From Cyclobacteriaceae bacterium (lineage in GTDB: Bacteria > Bacteroidota > Bacteroidia > Cytophagales > Cyclobacteriaceae), in assembly GCA_019638275.1 (NCBI GenBank), contig JAHBUC010000008.1:62001-126000 (forward strand): a stretch of DNA of 64,000 bases. The letters run 5' to 3'. Numbering within the stretch: the first letter of the stretch is position 1; every line of letters starts with the position of its first letter. The position numbers and the translations under genes are program-made. Below the pieces are notes generated by a model. That model ran no database searches. It was not told the origin of the DNA and saw nothing but the letters and a program-made list of their open reading frames with translations. Shown one piece after another: positions 55,705 through 64,000 of this stretch.

Positions 55705-58695
55705 TTACCGTACAATCAATACGCTTCCGGTTATCGGGGTTGCATTCGGGCATCCGAATACATAATAATATGTGCCTTCCGGAACGGCTCTTCCACTGCT
55801 TGTTCCGTCCCAACCCGTAACCGGAAAACCCGTTACCTGGTAAATTCTTCTACCTCTTCCATCAAACACATTCATGTTGCAATCGGGATAATTTTCTACG
55901 TTGCCAATAACCCAAAAATCGTTGATATTATCAGCGTTAGGTGAGAAAACTTTTGGAATTGTAACATCTATGGGTGATTGCGGACCATCGCATTCATCTT
56001 TTGGCAAAAGAATCAATTCATCCGTTCCCGTACAACCGTTGTTATCGACAGTATTGACAGAAAAGGTACCTGGCTGCGTTACAGAAACAGATGCTCCGTT
56101 TGCACCGGTACTCCACGAAAAGCTGGTAAACGATCCGGCAACACTCAGGCTTACGGATTCCGATCCATCGGAACAAATTTCAGTTACATTCGGATTAGCA
56201 ACAATTTGTGGAGGTGTAGCTGCATTAACATTAAAATTTCTTGTTGTAGCATTTGAGCATCCTGTAACGCCCGGATAACTTAACGTTAAACGTGCGATAA
56301 CTCCCGCCTGCGCAGCGGTGTACGTATGCGTTGTTGTTTGTCCGGTACCCACATCACCGTCACCAAATTCCCACGCATAGGCAACTGCTTCCGTGTTGGC
56401 AAAGGTTGAACCGGCACTGTTAAAGTTTACTGCGGTGCCCACACACACCAACGCAGGACTGGTAGTGAAAGAAGCAACGGGCGCACTGATTACCTGTAGA
56501 CTCAGCGCACTTGTTTCACTTGTGCATGTAATACTCTGGTGCGAAACCAAAACGGTGTAGGCTCCAGCATCCGCTGCTCCTGCAGATGCCAGCGTAAACG
56601 ATGCTCCGGTTTGTCCGGATATATTAGAACCATTTTTCTTCCACTGATAATCATATCCGGCAACGGGATTGATAGATAACGTGATGGATTGACCGGTACA
56701 AACTTTCGCACTTCCGGTACTAGTGGCAATGGAGAAGGAAGCCGGTTCTACCACGTCTATATTTACCGTAGTAACATTACTTCTGCAATCACCCGATTGA
56801 ACCTGAAGGCTATACGTGCCCGCATTAACAGCTGTTACGTTTGGTATGCCTGCCGGATTTTGCTGCGTTGAACTGAATCCGCCAGGCCCCGACCAAAAGT
56901 ATTGAGTAGCTGTGGTGGTGGTGGTTAGGGTTAATGTATTGCCTGCACATACCGTTGAAGGCGCATTGATAACCGGATTGGCCGGAACGCTTCCTGCACC
57001 TGCCACAACACTGATCGTGGCTTGTTGTGAGCAAGTACCTCCCTCTCCTACAGCTGTTAAGGTTATGGTTGATGGCGCATCAGCAAACGTAATGTTTTTG
57101 GTAGGGCCTGTACCACCCGAACTCCACGAGAAGGCAACGCCTTGCATGGGTATGCTGGCAAGTTCAATGGTTTGACCGTTGCATATCGTTACCGGGTCTT
57201 CGTTAAAGATAACCGGCTTGTGGCAGTTTCTGTTTTTCCATACATCAATAGAAAAACTGGCCACGTTATTCGTAGAAGTAATCGCAATATCTGGTTTGGC
57301 ATCACCATCAAAATCAGCTGCACGAACAAACCAATTGGCCTTTGGTGTTACGATGGTGTATTGCCCAAAACCAGGCGTAGCATTTCCATTGTTGATGCAG
57401 ATATTAAGTTGGGGACTGGCGAAATCGCGATTGCCCACTACAAAATCTACCAAACCATCACCATTCATATCGGCTACATCAACACCCCAGGCGGTTGGCG
57501 AAGGAAAACCCGTTGTTGAGTTAACCGAACTGAACGCAAAACCTCCCGTGTTCAGGTAAACAAAAGCTTTGTTTGCCCCGCGGTCGGCTACAACGAAATC
57601 CAATCGTCCATCATTATTGAAATCACCTGATGCAATGTCGTTGATGTTGGTACTTCCGCTTATTAATATACTGGTTATTGCAGAGAAGTTTAATGTTCCA
57701 TTTGCCGGATTATTGTAGATAAAAACACGTTGCGCATTTGTATTGGCCGCAAAGGCTATGTCGGCCCAACCATCTCCGTTGTAGTCGGCTACATCTAACG
57801 CCAGTGTGTTTGTTGCACCCACTACCGTTTTCTCAATACGCGTAAAAGCGTCTGCAGTAATCGCACCCGCGGTAACGTTGTTATCGAAAATGTACAGGTT
57901 GTTGGTTTGACCATTGGTCACAATGATCTCCGGCTTACCATCCCGATCCAAATCGGCAATGGCCAATTCTTTTGCAAAGTCTCCTACCTGCAGATTTAGT
58001 GCTATAGGGGCAGCAAAAGAAATTGCACCCACGGAACTGGTGTTCTCAAATATATAAATATTGCTTCCGGTAACTGTTCCACCACGGCTGGCCACGATCT
58101 CAGGCTTACCGTCACCATTTAAATCACCGCAGGTTACGCTAAAGGTGGGCACATTTAGGATGATGGATGACTGCGCGAAGTTTAGTGTAGTATTGTTTGC
58201 AGCAACCGTGCTTGTATTGCGCAGCAACATCAGGTTGGTTTTACCATCCCTGAATTTTGATCCGGCCAGATCCGGTTTACCATCGCCATCAAAATCACAA
58301 GAGCACAAATCAAAAATATCATCCGGATTAGAAAATGGATTGTTGGCGAAATTGTTTGTAAAGGGCTGAACACCACTAAAGTTTGGTACAAATTTTTTGA
58401 TTGATCGGGCAGAAAGTTTGGTTGCGAGGTTAACCACTTCAATGGTGCTTACCCGTGCTTCTGCAGGCACCCGAACAGAAATAGAAGTTTCAGTAGCGTT
58501 TAAAATAGTACCTCTTACCGATCCAAACCACACCTGTAATTGGGCCGCATTTGCACTGAATCCAGAGCCATTAATGCGAACGGTAGAAAACGGAAAATCG
58601 GTAACCTTATCAAAACTACTGATAACGGGTACCTGGGCAAACGAAGCAACGTTGCCAAGCAAAAGCAGGGCTCCACCTAAAATCAGGTAACGCAT
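55705..58695 (-). CDS. T9SS type B surface protein with IPT, FG-GAP, Ig-like and PKD domains
   Basis: A protein of 996 residues from the ATG at 58695; a start 11 codons earlier would run into the upstream gene. After the signal peptide (ASFAQ) comes an IPT/TIG domain (about 22-105). An FG-GAP propeller (about 120-490) has seven calcium loops, for example CDFDGDGKPDL and GDLNGDGKPEI. Ig-like modules follow (about 490-740), then a PKD domain (AYAWEFGDGDVGTG), another Ig-like module, and a type B sorting domain (about 905-996) with FSPNADNINDFW and an end in SVLIVR. It is presumably displayed by one of the flanking PorP/SprF proteins. It is 4 nt after the PorP-SPOR stop, so strongly coupled. Confidence 0.92.
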   Translation of the reverse strand: MRYLILGGALLLLGNVASFAQVPVISSFDKVTDFPFSTVRINGSGFSANAAQLQVWFGSVRGTILNATETSISVRVPAEARVSTIEVVNLATKLSARSIKKFVPNFSGVQPFTNNFANNPFSNPDDIFDLCSCDFDGDGKPDLAGSKFRDGKTNLMLLRNTSTVAANNTTLNFAQSSIILNVPTFSVTCGDLNGDGKPEIVASRGGTVTGSNIYIFENTSSVGAISFAAPIALNLQVGDFAKELAIADLDRDGKPEIIVTNGQTNNLYIFDNNVTAGAITADAFTRIEKTVVGATNTLALDVADYNGDGWADIAFAANTNAQRVFIYNNPANGTLNFSAITSILISGSTNINDIASGDFNNDGRLDFVVADRGANKAFVYLNTGGFAFSSVNSTTGFPSPTAWGVDVADMNGDGLVDFVVGNRDFASPQLNICINNGNATPGFGQYTIVTPKANWFVRAADFDGDAKPDIAITSTNNVASFSIDVWKNRNCHKPVIFNEDPVTICNGQTIELASIPMQGVAFSWSSGGTGPTKNITFADAPSTITLTAVGEGGTCSQQATISVVAGAGSVPANPVINAPSTVCAGNTLTLTTTTTATQYFWSGPGGFSSTQQNPAGIPNVTAVNAGTYSLQVQSGDCRSNVTTVNIDVVEPASFSIATSTGSAKVCTGQSITLSINPVAGYDYQWKKNGSNISGQTGASFTLASAGAADAGAYTVLVSHQSITCTSETSALSLQVISAPVASFTTSPALVCVGTAVNFNSAGSTFANTEAVAYAWEFGDGDVGTGQTTTHTYTAAQAGVIARLTLSYPGVTGCSNATTRNFNVNAATPPQIVANPNVTEICSDGSESVSLSVAGSFTSFSWSTGANGASVSVTQPGTFSVNTVDNNGCTGTDELILLPKDECDGPQSPIDVTIPKVFSPNADNINDFWVIGNVENYPDCNMNVFDGRGRRIYQVTGFPVTGWDGTSSGRAVPEGTYYYVFGCPNATPITGSVLIVR

Positions 58696-58699
58696 TTTG

Positions 58700-60562
58700 T
58701 TAGTGATGTACTGTAAGCAACCAGGCATCTCTGAAGATTTTCATTTTTCTGTACTTATCCCGCTCAGCGCGCGCTTTGTTAATATCATTTGTGTAGGTAA
58801 CGTAAACATACCACATCTCTTTTTCGGTCAAATGCCCGTAATCAGCGGTGAATCCCATTTTTACCAATCCATCTGAGAAATGCTTGGCATTCTCCATTGA
58901 TCGGAAGGAACCCACCACCACAAAGTCCCCGGTATCCATCTCATCCTGATGACCGCCACGCTTCACAAATTCATGGCGCTCAGCATTGGGGTGGAAGTCA
59001 ATATCCTCATCGTGATGCTCATCCGGATCGGCAGCATGTTCTTCCAGACGCAGGGTGCGTTCATTCTCTTCGTCACTGATATAAACCGGCACATAAAGCT
59101 GATTGCGGAAACGCGCCCCACCATCGTGACTATGATCTTCAAGCGGTGGCTCTACCGGTGCTACCGGTTGAGGTTGCGTTGGCTGTGGCTGCGTAACAAC
59201 AGGTGTGGTTTGTTGTTGTGGCTGTGGCTGTACCGGTTGCGGCTGTACCGGTTGTGGTTGTGGCTGAACCGGTTGTTGCTGCTGGGGTTGCGGTTGAACC
59301 GGTGTTACCGTTGGCTGCGCTTGCTGTTGGGTGCGTTGCTTCTCCAACTCGGCCTGGCGTGCTGCCTGAGCCAGCGCCTCGGCTTCCTTTTGCTTTTGCT
59401 CAGCTTCTTTAGCGGCCAATGCATCAGCTTCCTTTTGTTTCTGTTCCGCTTCGCGGGCTGCACGAAGTTCAGCTTCACGTTCTTTGGCAGCTTTCTCCTT
59501 GGCCAGTTGTTCTTCCCGCTGCTTCTTGGCCAGCTCCTCCTGCCGCTTCTTGCGTTCTGCTTCTTCCTGCTTTCTTTTCTCAGCAATCAACTCACTGGCG
59601 GACTTCCGTTTCTTTGGTTTAAACTTCTCAGCATCAACAAAAGAATAATGTGGTTTTTCCGGTTTACGTTGCCCGAGCAAGTAGCTCATCTGCACTTCAT
59701 ACGAGGGACTGTTCAATTCATTAATACCTGTATTCTTCAGCGAGTATGATCCACCGATTAGAATCGTGTGGTTAATCTTCACCCCACCCAAAGCCGAAAT
59801 GCCGAAGTCTTGTTTATAACTTCCTCCCACCCATAACACATGATTAAGATGAACCACTCCGGCTACCTCAAACTGAGAAGGTAAATCTGCATTGATCCGG
59901 TACAATACATACGGTTCAAAAATGTGCTTATCGTTACCAAAGTAAAAGCGATTGCTGGCACTGACAATAACCGATTGAAATGGTTTAACTTCCTTGAAAG
60001 AAAATGGATCTACACTTACATACGATGGCGCAAAAATAGAGGGCAGTGATACCCCCAGGTGAAAAGTTTTCGTGTGCAACGAAATGCCTGCCCCCCCGAG
60101 CAGAAAAGCATTTTGATCGAGTAGCTCAGCTAAAGCCGGATCGGATGCATCTTCAATCTCTTCGAGGTTAACCATGTTCCAGGCACCTCCTATCGTAACG
60201 CCAAAGCGAAGGGCTACCTGATCAGAAAGCGAAGTGGAATAACCTAAACCCAGTGTTGCACCTGAGGTGTTTAAAACTCCGCGCGTGTCATTAATAATAT
60301 TTAATCCAAAATTCAACCCACCCTTGGTTGTGGGACCGTGCAATGAAAGATTGGCAATGGCTGGTCCACCTTGAATGTTGGCCCATTGCTTTCGGTAACC
60401 CAAAAACAAAGCCGCTCTTCCATCGGCACCCGCATAAGAAGGATTGTAGGTATACGGATTGATGAAAAACTGTGTAAAGTTTGTAGCATCCTGGGAGAAT
60501 AACTCTCCACTTAATAACGCCAGCAATACACTAAAAAAATAGAATCGACCTATACTATACAT
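58700..60562 (-). CDS. PorP/SprF outer-membrane barrel fused to coiled coil and SPOR domain
   Basis: A 620-residue fusion. Residues 1-23 are the signal peptide (LFSQ). Residues 24-298 are a PorP/SprF barrel with the signature INPYTYNPSYAGADGRAALF. Residues 321-410 are a highly charged Lys/Glu/Ala coiled coil with repeated EAEQKQKEA. Residues 410-472 are a Gln/Pro-rich linker built from PQPQ repeats. Residues 472-540 are acidic and His-rich. Residues 544-618 are a SPOR domain (FVVVGSFRSMENA; MWYVYVTY), a peptidoglycan-binding fold. The known PorP/SprF proteins are about 300 residues, so half of this one is extra. It is the first gene of the leftward adhesin locus and would tie the surface complex to the cell wall. 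Confidence 0.88.
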   Translation of the reverse strand: MYSIGRFYFFSVLLALLSGELFSQDATNFTQFFINPYTYNPSYAGADGRAALFLGYRKQWANIQGGPAIANLSLHGPTTKGGLNFGLNIINDTRGVLNTSGATLGLGYSTSLSDQVALRFGVTIGGAWNMVNLEEIEDASDPALAELLDQNAFLLGGAGISLHTKTFHLGVSLPSIFAPSYVSVDPFSFKEVKPFQSVIVSASNRFYFGNDKHIFEPYVLYRINADLPSQFEVAGVVHLNHVLWVGGSYKQDFGISALGGVKINHTILIGGSYSLKNTGINELNSPSYEVQMSYLLGQRKPEKPHYSFVDAEKFKPKKRKSASELIAEKRKQEEAERKKRQEELAKKQREEQLAKEKAAKEREAELRAAREAEQKQKEADALAAKEAEQKQKEAEALAQAARQAELEKQRTQQQAQPTVTPVQPQPQQQQPVQPQPQPVQPQPVQPQPQQQTTPVVTQPQPTQPQPVAPVEPPLEDHSHDGGARFRNQLYVPVYISDEENERTLRLEEHAADPDEHHDEDIDFHPNAERHEFVKRGGHQDEMDTGDFVVVGSFRSMENAKHFSDGLVKMGFTADYGHLTEKEMWYVYVTYTNDINKARAERDKYRKMKIFRDAWLLTVHH

Positions 60563-60713
60563 GTATAAAATCTATACAGTTACCATGCACTGTTAACCTC
60601 ATGAATCAAAAAGCAACAGATTAAAAAATTAGCGTTAGTCATTCCGGTAAAGGTATTCAATATTATCCTAAATTTAGCGAAAAATAGCAAATCTGTGCCC
60701 TAAAATCAGACGA

Positions 60714-61544
60714 ATGACCTTTGGCTTCTTTTGTAAGTTGAACACACGGTGCCTCCTTGTTCTTATCCTTGGCCTATCAGCTGTGACCAATAGCGCTGCC
60801 CAAAAATTTTCGTTGGGTGCAAAGGGAGGACCACTGATGCTGTGGACGGCTTACGGAGACAAAGACGATAAGGCCAACTTTGATTCCCGAATAAAGGCTG
60901 GGTATAGTGTCTCCGGATTAATCGGGTTTCCGCTAAAAAACAAATATGCCTGCTTGCTTGAAGGCGGCTACTCACAGCGCGGCCGGGTGCTCTACTTTAA
61001 CAATGGCTTTAGTAAAAACGATGCCACCTACCGCTATACGGATTTCACACTTCTGCTTCAAAAATCATATTCCTTTAATCTTTCCAAGCAAGTAGTAGCC
61101 GATTGGTATTTTACCATTGGTCCGCATATAAGCTATTGGCTAAATGGAGATGGAAGAGTTGGCTCTGTGGATAATGATGGCCAGGCCTATACGGTTGTGT
61201 TCAACAAACCGTTCACCGGCTTGATTGATAACAAGATGTACCTCAATGATGTAAACCGTTGGTTATTCGGCCTCAACTTTGGTGTGGGTATGCAAGCGCC
61301 ATTGGGTGGTGAACGTAAACTAAATCTTGATCTTCGTTTTATATCGGGGCATACCTACTTCGGAGAACGAAACAGCGCCTCGTATAGTTGGCAGAATTTT
61401 GAAGATAACCTGCGCGCCAACGAAAAAATTCTAATGTTTACCGCGGCCTATGTGGTTAATGTTGATTTAAAAAATCGCAAGCAAGGAAGAAGCACGAAAG
61501 ACAAAGAAGTTAACCGGAAGCCGGTTAAAAGAAAGAAACGATAA
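60714..61544 (+). CDS. Outer-membrane beta-barrel protein (PorT-like)
   Basis: A 276-residue exported protein with a signal peptide (to about AAQ, residue 30). It has alternating strands through KFSLGAKGGPLMLW, IGFPLKNKYACLLEGGYSQ and LNLDLRFISG, in the style of PorT/outer-membrane beta-barrel family proteins. It ends in a strongly basic tail (RKQGRSTKDKEVNRKPVKRK) not usual for such barrels. It is divergent from the PorP-SPOR gene, with 151 nt between, and converges on LolD. A T9SS role is possible but unproven. Confidence 0.7.
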   Translation: MTFGFFCKLNTRCLLVLILGLSAVTNSAAQKFSLGAKGGPLMLWTAYGDKDDKANFDSRIKAGYSVSGLIGFPLKNKYACLLEGGYSQRGRVLYFNNGFSKNDATYRYTDFTLLLQKSYSFNLSKQVVADWYFTIGPHISYWLNGDGRVGSVDNDGQAYTVVFNKPFTGLIDNKMYLNDVNRWLFGLNFGVGMQAPLGGERKLNLDLRFISGHTYFGERNSASYSWQNFEDNLRANEKILMFTAAYVVNVDLKNRKQGRSTKDKEVNRKPVKRKKR

Positions 61545-61546
61545 CA

Positions 61547-62215
61547 TCATCCCTTCGCCACCTGTCCATCTTTTATTTCAATAGTGCGATCAGCCATGGC
61601 TGCGAATTCTTTATTATGCGTAACAATAATAAACGTTTGATTTAATTGCTTGCGTAGATCAAAAAACAATTGATGCAACTCCTGCGCATTTTTTGAATCC
61701 AGGTTTCCGCTTGGCTCATCGGCCAACACTAACACCGGATCGTTGATCAACGCCCGGGCAACGGCTGTGCGCTGCTGCTCCCCTCCCGACAACTCAGATG
61801 GTTTATGCTCCATGCGGGAACCCAGGCCGAGCATATTCAACAACTCCTTGGCACGCGTTGTAATCTCTTGTTTGCTTCGTCCGGCTATCCATCCGGGAAT
61901 CATCACGTTCTCCAACGCAGAAAATTCCGGTAACAGGTTATGAAACTGAAAAACAAACCCAACCGACTTGTTCCGAAATGCGGCAAGTTGCGAAGATGAA
62001 AGCCTGAATACTTCCTGATCGCGTAGATAAAGCTGGCCCTGATCAGGTTCATCCAATGTTCCCAAAATATGCAGCAGCGTGCTCTTACCCGCACCCGAAG
62101 CGCCAACAATGGCAACCACCTCTCCGGCCGCAACTTCCAGGTCTATTCCCTTCAGTACATTTAATGCACCATACGATTTCCGGATATCAATGGCTTTTAC
62201 AAGGGGCGTATTCAC
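61547..62215 (-). CDS. lolD: ABC transporter ATP-binding protein, LolD type
   Basis: A 222-residue ATPase. Walker A is GASGAGKST (about 38-46), the signature is [15 protein letters not shown], Walker B is [13 protein letters not shown], and the H-loop is in IIVTHNKEF. The GxSGAGKST and SGNLD forms and the lack of a fused membrane domain match LolD/MacB-type ATPases, which release lipoproteins from the inner membrane. This suits a genome with many lipoproteins. No LolC or LolE membrane partner lies in the window, so the assignment is to subfamily, not proven substrate. Confidence 0.85.
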   Translation of the reverse strand: MNTPLVKAIDIRKSYGALNVLKGIDLEVAAGEVVAIVGASGAGKSTLLHILGTLDEPDQGQLYLRDQEVFRLSSSQLAAFRNKSVGFVFQFHNLLPEFSALENVMIPGWIAGRSKQEITTRAKELLNMLGLGSRMEHKPSELSGGEQQRTAVARALINDPVLVLADEPSGNLDSKNAQELHQLFFDLRKQLNQTFIIVTHNKEFAAMADRTIEIKDGQVAKG

Positions 62216-62224
62216 ACAGATTTC

Positions 62225-62256
62225 TTTGAATTAAAAGGTTAAATAAAGTAGTTTAG
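62225..62256 (+). promoter_or_regulatory. Bacteroidota promoter for sucC
   Basis: TTTG (62225-62228), a 20-nt spacer, then TAGTTTAG (62249-62256), one mismatch from TAnnTTTG. The sucC ATG is 17 nt downstream. Confidence 0.6.
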
Positions 62257-62273
62257 CCACAAAATAAAAATTC

Positions 62274-63485
62274 ATGAACATTCACGAATACCAGGGAAAG
62301 GAAATACTCAAGAAATATGGTGTAACCGTTCAACGCGGCATCGTTGCCGACAACCCGGATGCTGCCCTACAGGCTGCCAAGGAGTTGCAGGCCGAAACCG
62401 GTACCAAATGGTTTGTTGTTAAGTCGCAAATCCATGCGGGAGGCCGCGGAAAAGGCGTGGTAAAGGAAACGGGCTCTAAGGGCGTGGTTTTAGCAAAAAG
62501 CCTTGCCGAAGTGCCTGAGAAAGTGAAGGGTATTTTGGGTGGAACCCTGGTGACGATCCAAACCGGTCCCGATGGGAAAGTGGTGAATAAAGTACTGATT
62601 GCCGAGGATGTGTATTACCCGGGGGAATCAGAACCAAAAGAATATTACATGAGTATTTTGCTGGATCGCTCCAAAGGCATTCCGGTTATTATGGCGTCAA
62701 CTGAGGGTGGTGTAAACATTGAAGAGGTAGCCGAGACCCACCCCGAAAAAATCGTAAAAGAATGGATTGACCCGACTATTGGCCTTCAGGGATTTCAGGC
62801 AAGAAAGATAGCCTTTGCCATGGGCTGGGAAGGCAATGCCTTCAAAGAAGGAGTTAAATTCATCCAATCGCTGTACAACGCCTATGTTGGGTTGGATGCC
62901 TCCATGTTTGAAATTAATCCGCTGCTTAAAACATCGGATAACAAGATACTTGCCGTTGACTCAAAAGTAAACCTGGACGACAACGCACTTTACCGCCACA
63001 AAGACCTGGCTGAGTTGCGCGACCTTTCGGAGGAAGATCCATTGGAAGTAGAAGCCGGAAAAGCTGGTTTGAACTATGTAAAACTTGACGGTAATGTTGG
63101 CTGTATGGTGAACGGTGCCGGACTGGCCATGGCCACCATGGACATCATCAAATTATCCGGAGGTGAACCTGCCAACTTTTTGGATGTAGGTGGTGGTGCC
63201 AATGCAGAAACCGTTGAGGCTGGGTTCCGGATTATTTTAAAAGACCCCAACGTAAAAGCCATCCTGATTAATATTTTCGGGGGTATTGTGCGTTGCGACC
63301 GAGTGGCCAATGGTGTGGTGGAAGCCTACAAGAAAATTGGCAACATACACGTACCGATTATTGTACGGTTACAGGGTACCAATGCTGAAGAGGGAGCCAA
63401 AATCATTGAACAGTCAGGATTGAAGGTATTTTCGGCTATTTTGCTGAAAGATGCAGCTGCCAAGGTGAAAGAAGTACTGGCCTGA
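62274..63485 (+). CDS. sucC: Succinate--CoA ligase (ADP-forming) beta subunit
   Basis: A 403-residue TCA-cycle enzyme subunit with an N-terminal ATP-grasp domain. [17 protein letters not shown] at the start is diagnostic. [12 protein letters not shown] is the nucleotide loop. [19 protein letters not shown] and [15 protein letters not shown] mark the CoA-ligase and phosphate-binding parts. It forms a complex with SucD, which is not encoded in the window. It has its own promoter and stands alone on this strand. Confidence 0.97.
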   Translation: MNIHEYQGKEILKKYGVTVQRGIVADNPDAALQAAKELQAETGTKWFVVKSQIHAGGRGKGVVKETGSKGVVLAKSLAEVPEKVKGILGGTLVTIQTGPDGKVVNKVLIAEDVYYPGESEPKEYYMSILLDRSKGIPVIMASTEGGVNIEEVAETHPEKIVKEWIDPTIGLQGFQARKIAFAMGWEGNAFKEGVKFIQSLYNAYVGLDASMFEINPLLKTSDNKILAVDSKVNLDDNALYRHKDLAELRDLSEEDPLEVEAGKAGLNYVKLDGNVGCMVNGAGLAMATMDIIKLSGGEPANFLDVGGGANAETVEAGFRIILKDPNVKAILINIFGGIVRCDRVANGVVEAYKKIGNIHVPIIVRLQGTNAEEGAKIIEQSGLKVFSAILLKDAAAKVKEVLA

Positions 63486-63543
63486 GATTGATTTTAAAAA
63501 AAGACCAAAATCCCCTACCTTAGTGGGATATAACGCACTTGCT

Positions 63544-64000
63544 ATGAGATTTTTACGTCTGCTGTTGGTAGTGATCGTAGTTTTACCCGAATGGGCTGAT
63601 GCCCAAAGCTTTTACGCGGTAAGAAGGGAGCGTTCGATTATTGGATCGGTGGGATTAGGAACTTCGACCTATTTTGGTGAGTTGGCTAACCCGGGAGACA
63701 ATTTTGATACGAAGCCATCAGTAAATATTGGACTGCAATACTTTTTCACTAACAGGGTTAGTGTACGCTCTGAACTGACCTGGTTCCAAATTCAAGGTGA
63801 TGATGCCAAGGCAGATGATGGTAGTCGCGTGAGAAGAAACCTGTCCTTCACATCAAACAATTTCGAATTAAACGCTACGGGAGCAATAAGTCTACTTCCA
63901 ATGGGCCAACGATTTTATCAACGTCCTAAGTTCAACGTTTACGGATTTGCCGGGATTGGAGTACTTTATTCAAATCCAAAAGCAGAATACCAGGGGCAAA
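63544..64000 (+). CDS. Outer-membrane beta-barrel protein, N-terminal part (window edge)
   Basis: The first 152 codons of a gene that runs off the right edge. A signal peptide (to about ADAQ, residue 21) is followed by SIIGSVGLGTSTYFGELANPG and LQYFFTNRVSVRSELTWFQIQGDD, then YGFAGIGVLY. This fits DUF6089-type outer-membrane barrel proteins of Bacteroidota. It follows sucC by 58 nt and may be on the same transcript. Function unknown. Confidence 0.7.
   Translation, partial: MRFLRLLLVVIVVLPEWADAQSFYAVRRERSIIGSVGLGTSTYFGELANPGDNFDTKPSVNIGLQYFFTNRVSVRSELTWFQIQGDDAKADDGSRVRRNLSFTSNNFELNATGAISLLPMGQRFYQRPKFNVYGFAGIGVLYSNPKAEYQGQ

Noticed and set aside
58949..59749. Rightward 266-codon frame inside the PorP-SPOR gene
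   Set aside because: It is antisense to the Gln/Pro-rich and Lys/Glu-rich parts of that gene. Complementing their low-complexity codons gives Leu/Trp/Arg-rich artefacts with no signal of its own.

Overview
The window looks like a chromosomal segment of a free-living Bacteroidota, probably order Cytophagales. The supporting traits are a SusC/SusD polysaccharide utilization locus (PUL) with a hybrid two-component regulator, type IX secretion (T9SS) sorting domains of both type A and type B, PorP/SprF-family proteins, Bacteroidota-type promoter boxes (TAnnTTTG, sometimes with TTTG 19-20 nt upstream), and lipoboxes on surface proteins. I saw no rRNA, tRNA, insertion sequence, integrase or CRISPR array. 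Taxonomy and all functions are inferred from sequence reading alone.

Layout. 1-5.4 kb: an edge-truncated FAD oxidoreductase, a MORN-repeat outer-membrane protein, tryptophan 2,3-dioxygenase, glutaryl-CoA dehydrogenase and a hypothetical lipoprotein. 5.6-25.6 kb: one long rightward PUL holding SusC, SusD, two IPT/TIG glycan-binding lipoproteins, a strong intra-locus hairpin terminator, lipoprotein GH30, GH26 with a T9SS tail, the sensor-regulator (HTCS), a carbohydrate acetylesterase, GH5, and a second GH5 with a T9SS tail. The enzyme set fits an acetylated heteromannan, with other beta-glycans possible. 25.6-28.1 kb: a DUF1573 protein, TrpS and a small acidic protein. 28.2-34.2 kb: a four-gene, start/stop-overlapping operon encoding a LysM protein with a lytic-transglycosylase fold that lacks the catalytic Glu, two SGNH-type proteins and an MBOAT acyltransferase. 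This looks like an envelope O-acylation system.

34.2-37.6 kb: 4-hydroxyphenylpyruvate dioxygenase, phosphoglucomutase/phosphomannomutase and a DinB-like protein. 37.7-40.8 kb: a leftward set of small envelope proteins behind an orphan NarL-type response regulator, with a cluster of CCCTGAG/CTCAGGG repeats between them. 40.9-42.8 kb: MtaB and a 51-residue lipoprotein. 42.8-60.6 kb: a leftward T9SS type B adhesin locus in the order PorP-SPOR fusion, 1000-residue adhesin, 3975-residue adhesin with about 30 Ig-like repeats, second PorP/SprF. 60.7-64 kb: an outer-membrane barrel, a LolD-type ATPase, SucC and an edge-truncated outer-membrane protein.

The two most system-like discoveries are the O-acylation operon built around a probable pseudo-transglycosylase (28.2-34.2 kb) and the adhesin locus in which a PorP/SprF barrel is fused to a peptidoglycan-binding SPOR domain (42.8-60.6 kb). 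In the giant adhesin, the repeats appear to have been amplified twice as two-repeat units rather than as single repeats.
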